Positions 38,053-47,267 are shown, counted from the first letter of the stretch. The stretch: DNA of 64,000 bases from Enterococcus pingfangensis (GCF_005405205.1 NZ_BJDP01000006.1:124001-188000), one strand, 5' to 3'. Program-made: numbers and translations. Notes: generated by a model from the sequence alone, not told the origin.

Positions 38053-39508
38053 GAAGAAAAGATTCCATCCATTGGCGATCCTGATTTTTCTATTGAAGGG
38101 GATCAGGACTTGGTTCTTTTTACTAGTCTTGTTGATTATTAATGGCTGGATCTACACACTTTATGGAAAATTAGCAGCGGCAGCACTAGTCTTATTGATC
38201 ATCGGATCAGCGATAGCAAATTATTTTTCGCAAGCTTATCAGATTTCTTCGGAGAAAATCATTATTTATCAAGGAATTTTTCGTAAACATGAAATTGATA
38301 TTCCTTATGATCGAATCCAAACTATCAAGCAAAGACAATGGTTCTTTTTTCAACCGTTTCATGTGGTCCAACTGCTGATCGAAACAGCGGGAGGCGAGGC
38401 TGGCAAAGCCGAAGCTTCCTTGCCGGCAGTCACTGAAGAATTGATCCAAGTGATTGAAGAATATCGGATGCAAGAAAAAGTAATGAAAGAACCGATTTCA
38501 GAAACGGCGGCAGCAAAAAGTGCTGTTACAGCGGAACCTGTTTATGTCCATCAAACAACCAATGGTCAAATTCTTTTGTTTGGTTTGACTGATCTGAGTA
38601 TTTTGGCAGCGGCAGTAACATTGATCGCATTTTTATATGATTTTATTCCTGATGATTGGCTCAATCAAGCGGTGTCTACCTCTGAGCGTTTGCTGCAAGC
38701 AGATTGGGTCGTGCTGGTAGGCTTGGGGTTATTTCTTTTATTAGTGCTGGCAGCCGTTTCTATCGCCAAGAATTTTTTACAGTATTACAATTTTAAAGTC
38801 AGCAGATATGGGAAAAATCTTATGATCGAGAGCGGCTTATTAGAGCGGCGTGTTCAAAAAATTCCGTTGCAAAAAATTCAAGGAATCAAAATCCGCCAGC
38901 AAATTTTACGGCGGCTGTTTGGGATATCCACGGTGGAATTGTTATTAGCCGGTGGTCAAGAAGAAGAAAAAGATATCAGTAAAAAACTTTATTTTTTACC
39001 GATTGTTTTTGATCAGCAGTTGTTTGAAAGTCTTGACTCATTGTTGCCAGAATGGGCATTTGATCCTCCCAAGATTCAGTATGTTTCGCGCAAGAGATTA
39101 TGGTATTTCTGGCGCTGGATCTTATTAGCGGCGGTACCAATCATCGGTATCGGCTATTACTTTAATCGCTGGTTAGCGGTTGGCGGAATAGTGATAGCGG
39201 TAATTTTACTGCTTTTTGCTTGGCTGGAAGCGCATTTTCAAGGTTACGCACTGCAAACAGATACTCGCTTGTGCGTACAGACCTTCGCTGGCTTTTCAAA
39301 AGTCCAAACTTTTGTGGAACAAAGAAAAATCCAAGCCTTTTCAGAACGAACAACTTGGCGGCTTTATCCTAAAAAAATTGGTCACGTCAGTTTTTGGCTG
39401 AAAACAGGAACAACACCGGAAAAAATTTCGTTGAGTTTCATCGATTGGACAGACATCACTGAAATAAAACAGTTCTTTTTGAAAGAGAAAACGTTCAATC
39501 GCTACTAA
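38045..39508 (+). CDS. PH-domain membrane protein, YdbT-like
   Basis: A 487-residue protein with several membrane helices (about 18-50, 175-205, 220-245, 355-400) and repeated bacterial PH domains: YQISSEKIIIYQGIFRKHEIDIPYDRIQTIKQRQ, FKVSRYGKNLMIESGLLERRVQKIPLQKIQGIKIRQ, and a degenerate third copy near the C-terminus. It is coupled to the YdbS-like gene by overlap, suggesting a two-subunit membrane complex. Role unknown. Confidence 0.82.
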   Translation: MSEKKRFHPLAILIFLLKGIRTWFFLLVLLIINGWIYTLYGKLAAAALVLLIIGSAIANYFSQAYQISSEKIIIYQGIFRKHEIDIPYDRIQTIKQRQWFFFQPFHVVQLLIETAGGEAGKAEASLPAVTEELIQVIEEYRMQEKVMKEPISETAAAKSAVTAEPVYVHQTTNGQILLFGLTDLSILAAAVTLIAFLYDFIPDDWLNQAVSTSERLLQADWVVLVGLGLFLLLVLAAVSIAKNFLQYYNFKVSRYGKNLMIESGLLERRVQKIPLQKIQGIKIRQQILRRLFGISTVELLLAGGQEEEKDISKKLYFLPIVFDQQLFESLDSLLPEWAFDPPKIQYVSRKRLWYFWRWILLAAVPIIGIGYYFNRWLAVGGIVIAVILLLFAWLEAHFQGYALQTDTRLCVQTFAGFSKVQTFVEQRKIQAFSERTTWRLYPKKIGHVSFWLKTGTTPEKISLSFIDWTDITEIKQFFLKEKTFNRY

Positions 39509-39686
39509 AAAAGAAAAAATTGGCAGTTCGATCAGTTTTTGACGGGAAATCGAAATTGAATCAAATATTATTCCTTAGATTGTTATTTTATTTGCTTTAA
39601 CCTCTATTTTTCAATTTACGAAAGATCTTCATTAGGATAAAATAAAGATAGAAGATCTAGTGGAAAAAGGAAAAGAAGGTGAAACA

Positions 39687-40364
39687 ATGTCAAAGGAAAG
39701 ATTATTTTATGTTAAAAAGAATGATTCTTGGCATTCATACGAATTTCTAGCGCAACGAAAAAATGATCCGAAATGGCGGCAAGCTTTTTTAGAGGCTGAA
39801 ACACTACTGGATCAAGAAGACAAACGCAGAAAGCGGCGTAATTTTATCGTATTAGTGGTGACAATTCCAGTAGTGCTGCTCGCAGTATTGGTCGGATTAT
39901 ATTTTTATGGATCAACTGATGAAGGCACTGTTTCGAAGCGGCAAGTCACGTTGAATGAATCGACCACGGCTTCGACTGAAACGACGGCGGCAACAGAATC
40001 AACGGAAGCAGCTGAGGTGGGACAAGTATTAACAACACCTTGGGGCGAACAGGTCACAGTGTTGCGAGTCTTAGCGAATGGCGAGCGAGTCATCAGGGAA
40101 GGTACGTCAGAATCTGATCTGAACAATGATGGGGTATTGACCTTTGAAGAATTGTCGCAGGCAGAAGAAGCGGCAAACCAAGCCAATCAGCAGTATTATC
40201 AGCAAGAACAAAACAATCAGCTGCAGCCAAGTCAGCAACAAACGCCGCAGCAAACTGAGACGGTACAGGAAAATCAACAAGAGACCCAGCCAAGTCAGAC
40301 AATCGAACAGCAGACACCGGCATCTCAAGCAGAGACACCTGTACAAAATCAAACGACACCATAA
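39687..40364 (+). CDS. Membrane protein with EF-hand-like loop and Gln-rich tail
   Basis: A 225-residue protein not recognised as a known family. A cytoplasmic N-terminus (1-51), a membrane helix (about 52-74), a Thr/Glu-rich stalk, a short globular part (TTPWGEQVTVLRVLANGERV) and a Gln-rich, Pro/Thr-containing tail (about 165-225). Residues 144-155 read DLNNDGVLTFEE, a canonical 12-residue EF-hand loop with acidic or Asn ligands at positions 1, 3, 5 and 12. It could bind calcium outside the cell. AAGGTGA precedes ATG 39687; the start at 39660 is less likely. Confidence 0.65.
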   Translation: MSKERLFYVKKNDSWHSYEFLAQRKNDPKWRQAFLEAETLLDQEDKRRKRRNFIVLVVTIPVVLLAVLVGLYFYGSTDEGTVSKRQVTLNESTTASTETTAATESTEAAEVGQVLTTPWGEQVTVLRVLANGERVIREGTSESDLNNDGVLTFEELSQAEEAANQANQQYYQQEQNNQLQPSQQQTPQQTETVQENQQETQPSQTIEQQTPASQAETPVQNQTTP

Positions 40365-40441
40365 AAAATAATTACTAAAAAGTTCAATGACAGAATCAGT
40401 TAAAACCTCGTTTTTTTAATAAAGAGTGAAAATCTTAGTCA

Positions 40442-40478
40442 GCCTCTTGTACATTTGTTGCGGGAGGTTTTTTTGTAG
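40442..40478 (+). terminator. Possible weak terminator
   Basis: GCCTC...GGGAGG with a long loop, followed by seven Ts, before the next gene. Confidence 0.4.
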
Positions 40479-40510
40479 TATAAAATAAAGAAAACAAGGT
40501 GGTGAGCGAG

Positions 40511-41563
40511 ATGGAAGTCGCCTATCAACACAAAGAGAATGCGACGCTGATTATTTATGGTGAAACGGTCGCTTCAATGATGCGAAAAAAGAACTTGGAA
40601 AATAAACAAATTCTTTTTTGTGGCAATCAACGCTACTATGATTTATATGCGGAGAAGCTGCGTCAATTTGTACCTAAAACAAGTTCTCATGAATGGTTTA
40701 TTACACCTAATAACCGGTACTGCAATACGCTGGAAAATTTTCAAGAACTGATCCATTTTCTTGATCGATTCAGCCGGCAAAAAGAGACTCTTTTTCTGGG
40801 GATCGGCAATGAAGGTGTGATCGAGCTCTTAGGCTTTGTTCACCACGTGACGAATTTGCAAGCAGAGTTGTGTTTTTTACCGGTATCATTGCGTTCGTTC
40901 GCACAAAGTTTGACTTTTTCAGATCAGATCGTTTCTAATAAAAATATGATGACGGTGATGGAAATTGAAGAAGTTCCAGAAAGTATCTTATTTGACCACA
41001 CGTTGGCGGATCAACAAACAACTGGGAAAATGGTCGATCTCTTGACCCTGATTCGTTGCGGGATTGTTAGCGACTATTCCTTTTTACAAAGTTTATATGT
41101 GAATTTTCCGACTCGCGAGGCCCTTTTACAGCATTCTTTTTCGGCTTTCAGCGAAAATCTGATCAATTATTACCAGTTAAATAGCGAACAATTGCGTGAT
41201 TTCGGTAAAACTTTTGAGAAAGCTTTTTTTCAAACGGAGAACGGCTCGTTACTCTCAAATAGTATGAAGACGATGTTTGGTTTGTTGTTTGAATTGGGCT
41301 GGAATATCACCGCAAGCGATCTTCATTTCAATTTTAAAAATTTTATGATATGGTTGGTGCGATTAGGATTTCCAATCGTTGTTCCGACAGGGATCTCGCT
41401 CGCTGATTATGGTCAGCAAGTGATCGCTTTAGCACAAGAAAAACCGTTGGCTGGATTGGTTCAAATCGGAAAAGTCGGCGCAAAGAAACTGCCGACTCAG
41501 AAAGAATTGCTTCAAACATTTGAAGCGTATCAAAAAATCGTAACAGAGATCAGGGGAGAATAG
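40511..41563 (+). CDS. Degenerate 3-dehydroquinate synthase-fold protein (pseudoenzyme)
   Basis: A 350-residue protein whose order and length follow AroB. ATLIIYGETV near 12-20, then a Rossmann-like half ending LFLGIGNEGVIELLGFVHHV where AroB has the NAD loop GGGVVGDLAGFVAATY, and NKNMMTVMEIEEVPESILFDHTL (about 143-165) where AroB has GKNMIGAFYQPKAVLID. The catalytic positions appear changed: no GGG/D, no SSVGGKT, the Glu of LAEVIKYG seems to be Thr, and the two His of GHTFGH read FGLLFEL. Probably non-catalytic. AAGGTGGTGAG sets ATG 40511. It is followed immediately by ypiA. Confidence 0.65.
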   Translation: MEVAYQHKENATLIIYGETVASMMRKKNLENKQILFCGNQRYYDLYAEKLRQFVPKTSSHEWFITPNNRYCNTLENFQELIHFLDRFSRQKETLFLGIGNEGVIELLGFVHHVTNLQAELCFLPVSLRSFAQSLTFSDQIVSNKNMMTVMEIEEVPESILFDHTLADQQTTGKMVDLLTLIRCGIVSDYSFLQSLYVNFPTREALLQHSFSAFSENLINYYQLNSEQLRDFGKTFEKAFFQTENGSLLSNSMKTMFGLLFELGWNITASDLHFNFKNFMIWLVRLGFPIVVPTGISLADYGQQVIALAQEKPLAGLVQIGKVGAKKLPTQKELLQTFEAYQKIVTEIRGE

Positions 41564-42808
41564 ATGTCAAGTTATAGTGAAAAAATGCTCGCAGCATTAA
41601 GAGCTGAAGAGTTAGCAAAAGCCAATCAACTGTTTGAAGAGGCATTAAAAAAAGATGAGCCTGAAATACTTGCAAGTTTTGCCGAAGAATTGCAGGCATT
41701 AGGTTTTCTCGATGAAGCAAAACAAGTTTTACTAAAACTTTCAGCAGATTTTCCAACAGAAGATGTTTTTTATCTTTCTTTAGCGGAGATCGCAATCGAA
41801 AATGATGATATCGACAGTGCGTTCGATTATTTAGAGCGGATCAATCCAACAAGTGAAAATTACTTAGAAAGTTTGTTAGTGACGGCTGATTTGTATCAAG
41901 TGTTGGGGATTCCTGAAGTCAGCGAAGCAAAATTATTGCAAGCAAAAACGATTGCACCGGAAGAACCGTTGATCACCTTTGCGTTGGCGGAATTACACTT
42001 TTCTACTAGTCAATTAGGCGAAGCAATCAATGAATATGGTCAACTTCAAAAACAAGGTATCGAAGAGCTGGCAAATATTTCCATTGATGAACGGATCGGT
42101 TCAGCCTACAGTATGATGGGCGGGCTTGAAGAAGCACTTCCATTTTTAGAGCGGGCGTTGGAAAAAGAGCGCACATCTGATCGGTTATTCCAACTGGGTT
42201 TCACTTATTATCAATTAAAAGATTATCAAAAAGCGATCAATTACTTACAAGAGTTGATCACGCTTGATCCGCAATATCAAAGTGGTTATTACTACCTTGC
42301 CGATAGTTTGAAAGAAGAAGAGCTGTTAGAAGAAGCATTACTCGCAGCTGAAGAAGGCATCAAAGAAAATCCTTACCAAGTAGAATTATTGCACTTGGCT
42401 TCTGAGATCGCGTACCGTCTGCGAGACAGCAAAAAAGCCGAAGAATTATTACTGCAAGCACTTGAGAGCGGTGAAAAATCCGACGAAACATTGTTGACGT
42501 TAAGCAACCTGTATTTGAATGAAGAACAGTTTGACAAAGCAATTGAAATGATTGGCCAGATGGATGAGAAAGACAATCCTTATGCTGAATGGAATTTGGC
42601 CCAAGCGTATAATGAATCAGAAGATTTTGAAGCTGCCCGAACGCATTACCAACAAGCATATGAAGACTTGGCTCATGAACCAGATTTCTTAAAAGCTTAT
42701 GGCCTTTTCTTACGCGAAGATGGTCAAATAGAATTGGCGCGCACCGTTCTGACAAATTATTTACAATTAGAACCAGGAGATTTAGAGGTACAATCATTAC
42801 TAGAATAA
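41564..42808 (+). CDS. TPR protein YpiA
   Basis: A 414-residue protein of tandem tetratricopeptide repeats, for example LFQLGFTYYQLKDYQKAINYLQELITLDPQ and YYLADSLKEEELLEEALLAAEEGIKENP. It is acidic, with no signal or membrane segment, so probably a cytoplasmic scaffold. In Bacillus ypiA follows aroE at the end of the aro operon and precedes ypiB. Here it adjoins the preceding stop and precedes a ypiB-like gene by 13 bases. Confidence 0.85.
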   Translation: MSSYSEKMLAALRAEELAKANQLFEEALKKDEPEILASFAEELQALGFLDEAKQVLLKLSADFPTEDVFYLSLAEIAIENDDIDSAFDYLERINPTSENYLESLLVTADLYQVLGIPEVSEAKLLQAKTIAPEEPLITFALAELHFSTSQLGEAINEYGQLQKQGIEELANISIDERIGSAYSMMGGLEEALPFLERALEKERTSDRLFQLGFTYYQLKDYQKAINYLQELITLDPQYQSGYYYLADSLKEEELLEEALLAAEEGIKENPYQVELLHLASEIAYRLRDSKKAEELLLQALESGEKSDETLLTLSNLYLNEEQFDKAIEMIGQMDEKDNPYAEWNLAQAYNESEDFEAARTHYQQAYEDLAHEPDFLKAYGLFLREDGQIELARTVLTNYLQLEPGDLEVQSLLE

Positions 42809-42821
42809 AGAGGTGAAGAAA

Positions 42822-43367
42822 ATGATCGATGTAGCTGAAAAACGTGAATTTCTTGTCTGGCTGATTAATAATGTGAGTTTTCAACGACGCGAAGTGATTT
42901 GGATTTTAAACTATTTGATCAATCATGAAGCGATTCTGCGGAATGTTCATATCGTTGAGCAAGCTTTAGAAACAAATCGCGGATTGGTATTTCGCGATAT
43001 CTCACAAAAAGAAGAACCGATGGTATTTTCAATCGAAGGCCATCAATTTACTAACAGTGATCAAATTTTTCATGAGATTCGTCTACATTGGCAACAGCCG
43101 CTATACTTAGAATGTATTTTTCCTAATTCTTGGCAGAACGCCCAATACTTATCCGTTCTTGAGGATAATCCAAGCTTATCGTGGAATGACACTGTCAGCG
43201 AAGAGATAGTCTCAGAAGTCGAAAATTTTTTAAAACTGCAAGAGCAAGAAGCACAAATCGAGTTATTGAAAAAACAAATTGATTTGGCATTAGAAGCGGG
43301 CGATAGAGAGGCTTTTCTCGGCTTGTCAGATGAATTAAATCGCTTGAAATTGACAGTACACCAATAA
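42822..43367 (+). CDS. YpiB-like protein, UPF0302 family
   Basis: A 181-residue cytoplasmic protein. FLVWLINNVSFQRREVIWILNYLINHEAILRNVHIVEQ is the signature of the UPF0302/YpiB family, followed by a C-terminal coiled stretch. Function is not established. AGAGGTG precedes ATG 42822. It is co-transcribed with ypiA. Confidence 0.82.
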   Translation: MIDVAEKREFLVWLINNVSFQRREVIWILNYLINHEAILRNVHIVEQALETNRGLVFRDISQKEEPMVFSIEGHQFTNSDQIFHEIRLHWQQPLYLECIFPNSWQNAQYLSVLEDNPSLSWNDTVSEEIVSEVENFLKLQEQEAQIELLKKQIDLALEAGDREAFLGLSDELNRLKLTVHQ

Positions 43368-43373
43368 AAAACA

Positions 43374-43414
43374 TGACCCAGACAAGTTGTGCAAGCTGTC
43401 TAGGTCATGTTTTT
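43374..43414. terminator. Bidirectional terminator between ypiB-like and yitT-like genes
   Basis: AACATGACCCAGACA and TGTCTAGGTCATGTT pair (one mismatch), with A- and T-runs on each side, between convergent genes. Confidence 0.85.
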
Positions 43415-44305
43415 TTAGTTGCTTCGTTTTAAGGTGAATCTTCGGCGTTGTGGTTTCAAATAAGTAAATCCTTCGCCTTCGACGTCATGAACATTGCTGA
43501 TCAAAATAAAGGCTTTTTCATCAACTGAGTGGATAAGTTTTTTTACTTCAGTGACTTCTTGTTGAGAAACCACGATGTAGACGATTCGTTTCACTTCGGA
43601 TGAAAAACCACCTTCACCATGGAGATAAGTCACGCCGCGTTCTAAATGCGCCATCAACAACTCGGCAATCACATTGCTTTCGTTGGAGATAATCATGACA
43701 CCTTTAGCCGCATAGCCGCCAGAAGAAAGGACATCAACGACTCTGCTGAATACAAAAGAAACGATCAACGTATACATCATTCGTTTCAAATCTAAGTATG
43801 TTAGGGAACAAAGTAAGACAATAATATCAAAAACTAATAATGACTTCCCCATCGTAAAGCCAAATTTTTGTTCAAGAATTCTTGCAATAACATCCGCTCC
43901 GCCAGTTGTTCCGCCATTTCGGTAAACTAAGCCGCTGCCAAATCCAGCGAATAGTCCAGCTAAGATCGAGACGATAAATAAGTCATGGTCTAAATTGATC
44001 TGTAAAGGAATTCGTTGCCAAATCCATAAAAAAGCGGACAAACAGACCGTTCCTAAAATCGTATAATAAAAAGAACGCTTGCCTAGAATTTTTCCGCCGA
44101 TCAAGATCAAGGGAATATTGATAAGTAAAGTCGTGTAAGCAGGATCAATCCCGAATAAGGCGCGGATAATCAACGTAATACCGGTCACGCCGCCTTCTGC
44201 CAAATGATTCGCAATGTTTAAATAAACCAAACCAAATGCATAAATCGCTGTCCCAACCACAATAAAAAGAATTTCTTTCATTCGTATAGTCATAGTCGTT
44301 TCCAT
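43415..44305 (-). CDS. YitT-family membrane protein (DUF161/DUF2179)
   Basis: A 296-residue protein with five or six membrane helices (to about residue 210) and a C-terminal cytoplasmic DUF2179 domain (VTYLHGEGGFSSEVKRIVYIVVSQQEVTEVKKLIHSVDEKAFILISNVHDVEGEGF). A common Firmicute family of unknown transport role. The glycine-rich RNGGTTGGADVIARIL motif is characteristic. TAGGAGGTG lies before the ATG. Confidence 0.88.
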   Translation of the reverse strand: METTMTIRMKEILFIVVGTAIYAFGLVYLNIANHLAEGGVTGITLIIRALFGIDPAYTTLLINIPLILIGGKILGKRSFYYTILGTVCLSAFLWIWQRIPLQINLDHDLFIVSILAGLFAGFGSGLVYRNGGTTGGADVIARILEQKFGFTMGKSLLVFDIIVLLCSLTYLDLKRMMYTLIVSFVFSRVVDVLSSGGYAAKGVMIISNESNVIAELLMAHLERGVTYLHGEGGFSSEVKRIVYIVVSQQEVTEVKKLIHSVDEKAFILISNVHDVEGEGFTYLKPQRRRFTLKRSN

Positions 44306-44562
44306 ATGACACCTCCTAAAAATGATTTAATAGTATAACTAAATGCTGCGGATAGTCAGCCGTTAGAACAAATGCGATCATCAAAAAATAAAAAAATAGT
44401 ACTTTATACATCAATTTAATTTAAAAAAATGAAGTATAATGCATTTAATAATCGGCTTTCTTGACTTTCGTCCTCAACCAACATAGCATGAAATTCAGAT
44501 AGTTACAACAACAGGATAGGAAACAAATCTGTTTTTTGATAAGATAGATTTGAGGTGGTTAA
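44306..44562. other. Intergenic region between yitT-like and mazG-like genes
   Basis: No gene is seen. It is AT-rich, with TATAAT near 44435 on the plus strand and TATACT (minus) near 44332, both without good -35 boxes; the latter may serve the yitT-like gene. Confidence 0.4.
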
Positions 44563-44913
44563 ATGAATGAAAAGACAATGAAAATCATGCAGCAAGAAGT
44601 TGATGATTATATCCAACAATTTAAAATAGGTTATTTTTCCCCCTTAGGACAGATGGCCCGCTTAACGGAAGAAGTCGGTGAGCTGGCTCGTGAAGTCAAT
44701 CATCATTATGGCGAAAAAACAAAGAAAACGTCAGAAAATCCTAAAACAGTGGAAGAAGAGTTAGGGGATGTCTTATTTGTCACGATAATTATGGCGAATT
44801 CGCTCGGAATTGATTTAACAGAAGTCTTTACTCGAAATATGGACAAATTCAATCGCCGTGATCATTTTCGCTTTGAACGTAAAGATGGGTTGACAGAAGG
44901 TGGTATTCAATGA
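44563..44913 (+). CDS. MazG-like nucleotide pyrophosphohydrolase (YpjD)
   Basis: A 116-residue single-domain MazG-family protein that likely hydrolyses aberrant nucleoside triphosphates. The Mg-binding EExxE...ExxD pattern appears as RLTEEVGELAREV and EEELGDVLFVTIIMAN. It overlaps cca by 4 bases. In Bacillus ypjD is in the same neighbourhood as cca. Confidence 0.88.
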   Translation: MNEKTMKIMQQEVDDYIQQFKIGYFSPLGQMARLTEEVGELAREVNHHYGEKTKKTSENPKTVEEELGDVLFVTIIMANSLGIDLTEVFTRNMDKFNRRDHFRFERKDGLTEGGIQ

Positions 44914-46127
44914 GATTAGAAGCTTTTCCTTTAGAATTTCAAGGCGCGATGCCGATCTTGCGAAAATTGCAAGATACTGGTTATGAAGCTTATTATGTCG
45001 GCGGCAGCGTTCGTGACATTTTATTGAATAAACCAATCCATGATGTGGACATCGCAACAAGTGCTTTTCCTGCAGAAGTGAAAGAATTATTTCCGCGCAC
45101 GATCGATGTCGGGATTGATCACGGAACAGTAATGGTTATTACAAAAGAGACTACTTATGAAGTCACGACTTTTCGGACAGAATCAACGTATCAAGATTAT
45201 CGCCGGCCAGATCATGTGGAATTTGTTCGTTCGTTGAAGGAAGATTTAAAACGGCGCGATTTTACTATCAATGCGCTAGCCGTTGGGATCGACGGAACAG
45301 TGATTGATCTTTTTGATGGTCTAGCCGATTTGCGTAACAAAATCTTACGGGCTGTAGGTAATCCGTATGAACGTTTCCATGAGGATGCGTTAAGAATGAT
45401 GCGCGCATTGCGATTTGTCAGCCATCTAGGATTTACGTTAGAGCCGGATACCTTCGAAGCTATTCAAGAATATCATTCATTGTTGGCAAAAATTTCTGTT
45501 GAACGGATCAACGTGGAATTTGTCAAATTGATGATGGGTTCGTTCCGAGAGGCTGGACTGCAATCTTTTGTAGAGTCTGAGTGTTACATCTATTGCCCGG
45601 GTCTGCGCAATTATCGTGAAGGATTATTGAACTTTGCCCAACTTCGCGGACCGGCGATTCCGACAGAACGCCAAGCTTGGACATTGTTGATGACGTTGCT
45701 TGATTTGGATAGTACAGCGATTCGTCATTTTATGAAAGAATGGAAATGTTCGAATCAATTGATGAAAGAAGTGATTCAAATGGTTCCTGCATTGCAATTT
45801 CGTTTGAAAAATGAATGGGACAATTGGACGTTGTATCAACTAGGACGAGAATTGGCGCTTTCGGTTGAATATCTTTTGCATTATTTTGAACAAAAACCAA
45901 ACTTAGAAAAAGTTCGGCTGCTCTACCAATTTTTACCGATTTATTCATTGAAAGATCTTGCAGTAAAAGGCAATGAAGTGATGGAGAACTTTGATTATCC
46001 GCGCGGACCTTGGATCAGTACGACGTTGAACAAGTTAGAACAAGCAGTAGTTGCAGGCAAGTTGGAAAATAATAAACAAGCGCTGCTGATTTTTGCGGAA
46101 GATTTTTTGAAAAAGGAGATGCCATGA
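44910..46127 (+). CDS. cca: CCA-adding tRNA nucleotidyltransferase
   Basis: Adds or repairs the 3' CCA of tRNA. The 405 residues form a class II enzyme: YYVGGSVRDILLNKPIHDVDIATS with the catalytic DxD, RRDFTINALAVG, and DLFDGLADLRNKILRAVGNPYERFHEDALRMMRALRF. The size matches single CCA-adding enzymes of Firmicutes. It overlaps the genes on both sides by 4 bases. Confidence 0.96.
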   Translation: MRLEAFPLEFQGAMPILRKLQDTGYEAYYVGGSVRDILLNKPIHDVDIATSAFPAEVKELFPRTIDVGIDHGTVMVITKETTYEVTTFRTESTYQDYRRPDHVEFVRSLKEDLKRRDFTINALAVGIDGTVIDLFDGLADLRNKILRAVGNPYERFHEDALRMMRALRFVSHLGFTLEPDTFEAIQEYHSLLAKISVERINVEFVKLMMGSFREAGLQSFVESECYIYCPGLRNYREGLLNFAQLRGPAIPTERQAWTLLMTLLDLDSTAIRHFMKEWKCSNQLMKEVIQMVPALQFRLKNEWDNWTLYQLGRELALSVEYLLHYFEQKPNLEKVRLLYQFLPIYSLKDLAVKGNEVMENFDYPRGPWISTTLNKLEQAVVAGKLENNKQALLIFAEDFLKKEMP

Positions 46128-46486
46128 AAAAGTTAACGAAACAATATCAAGTACAAACAGATCAAACCGCTGTCGAAATGGGTTCGGGAGATCTAAACGT
46201 TTTAGCGACTCCCGCATTAGTAGCGATGATGGAAAATTGTGCAAAAGATCTTTTGGCGGATGATCTATCCGCTGAGCAAACGAGTGTGGGCGTTGCAATG
46301 AATGTGAAGCATTTGGCACCAACAGCGGTAGGAGCAACCGTAGCAGTTGAAGCTGAATTACTTGAAACAACTAGAAATAAACGCTCGTTTTCCATCAAAG
46401 CCTTTGATAAGGAGCAGATGATCGGTGAAGGGACCCATCAAAGAGTCATCGTCGAAACGGATGTATTTTTAAAAAAATTGAAATAA
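46124..46486 (+). CDS. Hotdog-fold thioesterase-like protein
   Basis: A 120-residue hotdog protein similar in layout to FlK-type thioesterases: VLATPALVAMMENCAKDLLADDLSAEQTSVGVAMNVKHLAPTAVGATV. Probably hydrolyses an acyl-CoA, but the substrate cannot be told. The start overlaps the cca stop by 4 bases, indicating coupling. Confidence 0.78.
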   Translation: MKKLTKQYQVQTDQTAVEMGSGDLNVLATPALVAMMENCAKDLLADDLSAEQTSVGVAMNVKHLAPTAVGATVAVEAELLETTRNKRSFSIKAFDKEQMIGEGTHQRVIVETDVFLKKLK

Positions 46487-46558
46487 ATGCACAACATGTG
46501 ACCGTTTACTTAAGGTGTGCTAAAATTACTTTTAGATTAGTAGTGAGGAGAATGCAAA

Positions 46559-47011
46559 ATGGCAAGAGAAATGACAGCGCTAAAATTTTATTTTAGAAAT
46601 GGCGAAACATGGACGATTGATCGCCGATATATTGGTGATTTGTGGATTAAGCAAATTACGACCAGCTTTGGAAGAATTCATGGAAGTGAATTTGTAGAGA
46701 TTCATCCATGCGCCGGCTTCAAGATTGAAATTTATCAAGAAGGCGATCATGTTCAGACTGCGGATATCAACTTAGGCGGTTTGGAAATGGGGATGTTTGA
46801 ACGCGCGCGTAAATTTGAAGACATTGAACGGATGGAAATCATTTATCGTTCAGGCCATCCAGATTCTGTTTATTTCCCATATAAAGACAAAGACACTGAA
46901 GGTTTAGATAATGTCTATCAATCAACGAAAGTTTCAGAAAAAACAAAAAGTTTGTACATTGTGATTGATCCAACTAAAAATGTTGATGAAGTCTACAGTG
47001 AACAATTTTAA
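46559..47011 (+). CDS. Conserved hypothetical protein
   Basis: A 150-residue soluble protein I do not recognise. It is rich in beta-strand patterns (LKFYFRNGETWTIDRRYIGDLWIKQITTSFG) with a single Cys and no signal or membrane segment. GAGGAG precedes the ATG, codon use matches its neighbours, and a strong terminator follows, so it is a real gene. Confidence 0.7.
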   Translation: MAREMTALKFYFRNGETWTIDRRYIGDLWIKQITTSFGRIHGSEFVEIHPCAGFKIEIYQEGDHVQTADINLGGLEMGMFERARKFEDIERMEIIYRSGHPDSVYFPYKDKDTEGLDNVYQSTKVSEKTKSLYIVIDPTKNVDEVYSEQF

Positions 47012-47022
47012 ATAGTAACTAA

Positions 47023-47058
47023 GAGGTATGACAAGATTCTTGTCATACCCTTTTTTTG
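47023..47058 (+). terminator. Terminator after the hypothetical gene
   Basis: AGGTATGACAAGA/TCTTGTCATACC form a long stem, followed by CTTTTTTT. Confidence 0.88.
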
Positions 47059-47110
47059 AATAAATAATGAGAAGTAGCTTCCTCCAAAATAAAACGAGAT
47101 TTCATAAAGA

Positions 47111-47146
47111 AGTACGCAGGAGTTTTCAGCAATTCCTGCGTATTTC
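47111..47146. repeat. Isolated hairpin in the marR upstream region
   Basis: TACGCAGGA (47113-47121) and TCCTGCGTA (47134-47142) are perfect 9-base arms, followed by TTTCTC. There is no gene between this and the previous terminator. Confidence 0.45.
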
Positions 47147-47199
47147 TCTAAGCTGCACTTCCGGCATGCCCCTTTTTTCAGATACGCTTAAAGAATTTG

Positions 47200-47213
47200 T
47201 TAAGGTACCGTAA
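47200..47213. promoter_or_regulatory. Palindrome site 1 upstream of marR
   Basis: TTAAGGTACCGTAA: a near-palindrome centred on GGTACC, upstream of the -35 box. Confidence 0.5.
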
Positions 47214-47230
47214 TAAATAGTAGATTCAGC

Positions 47231-47259
47231 TTGAGTTTTTAATCAGGTACCTGTATACT
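47231..47259 (+). promoter_or_regulatory. SigA promoter of marR with operator in the spacer
   Basis: TTGAGT (47231-47236), 17 bases, TATACT (47254-47259). The perfect palindrome CAGGTACCTG (47244-47253, site 2) lies in the spacer, touching the -10 box. Confidence 0.75.
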
Positions 47260-47267
47260 GTTTTTAG

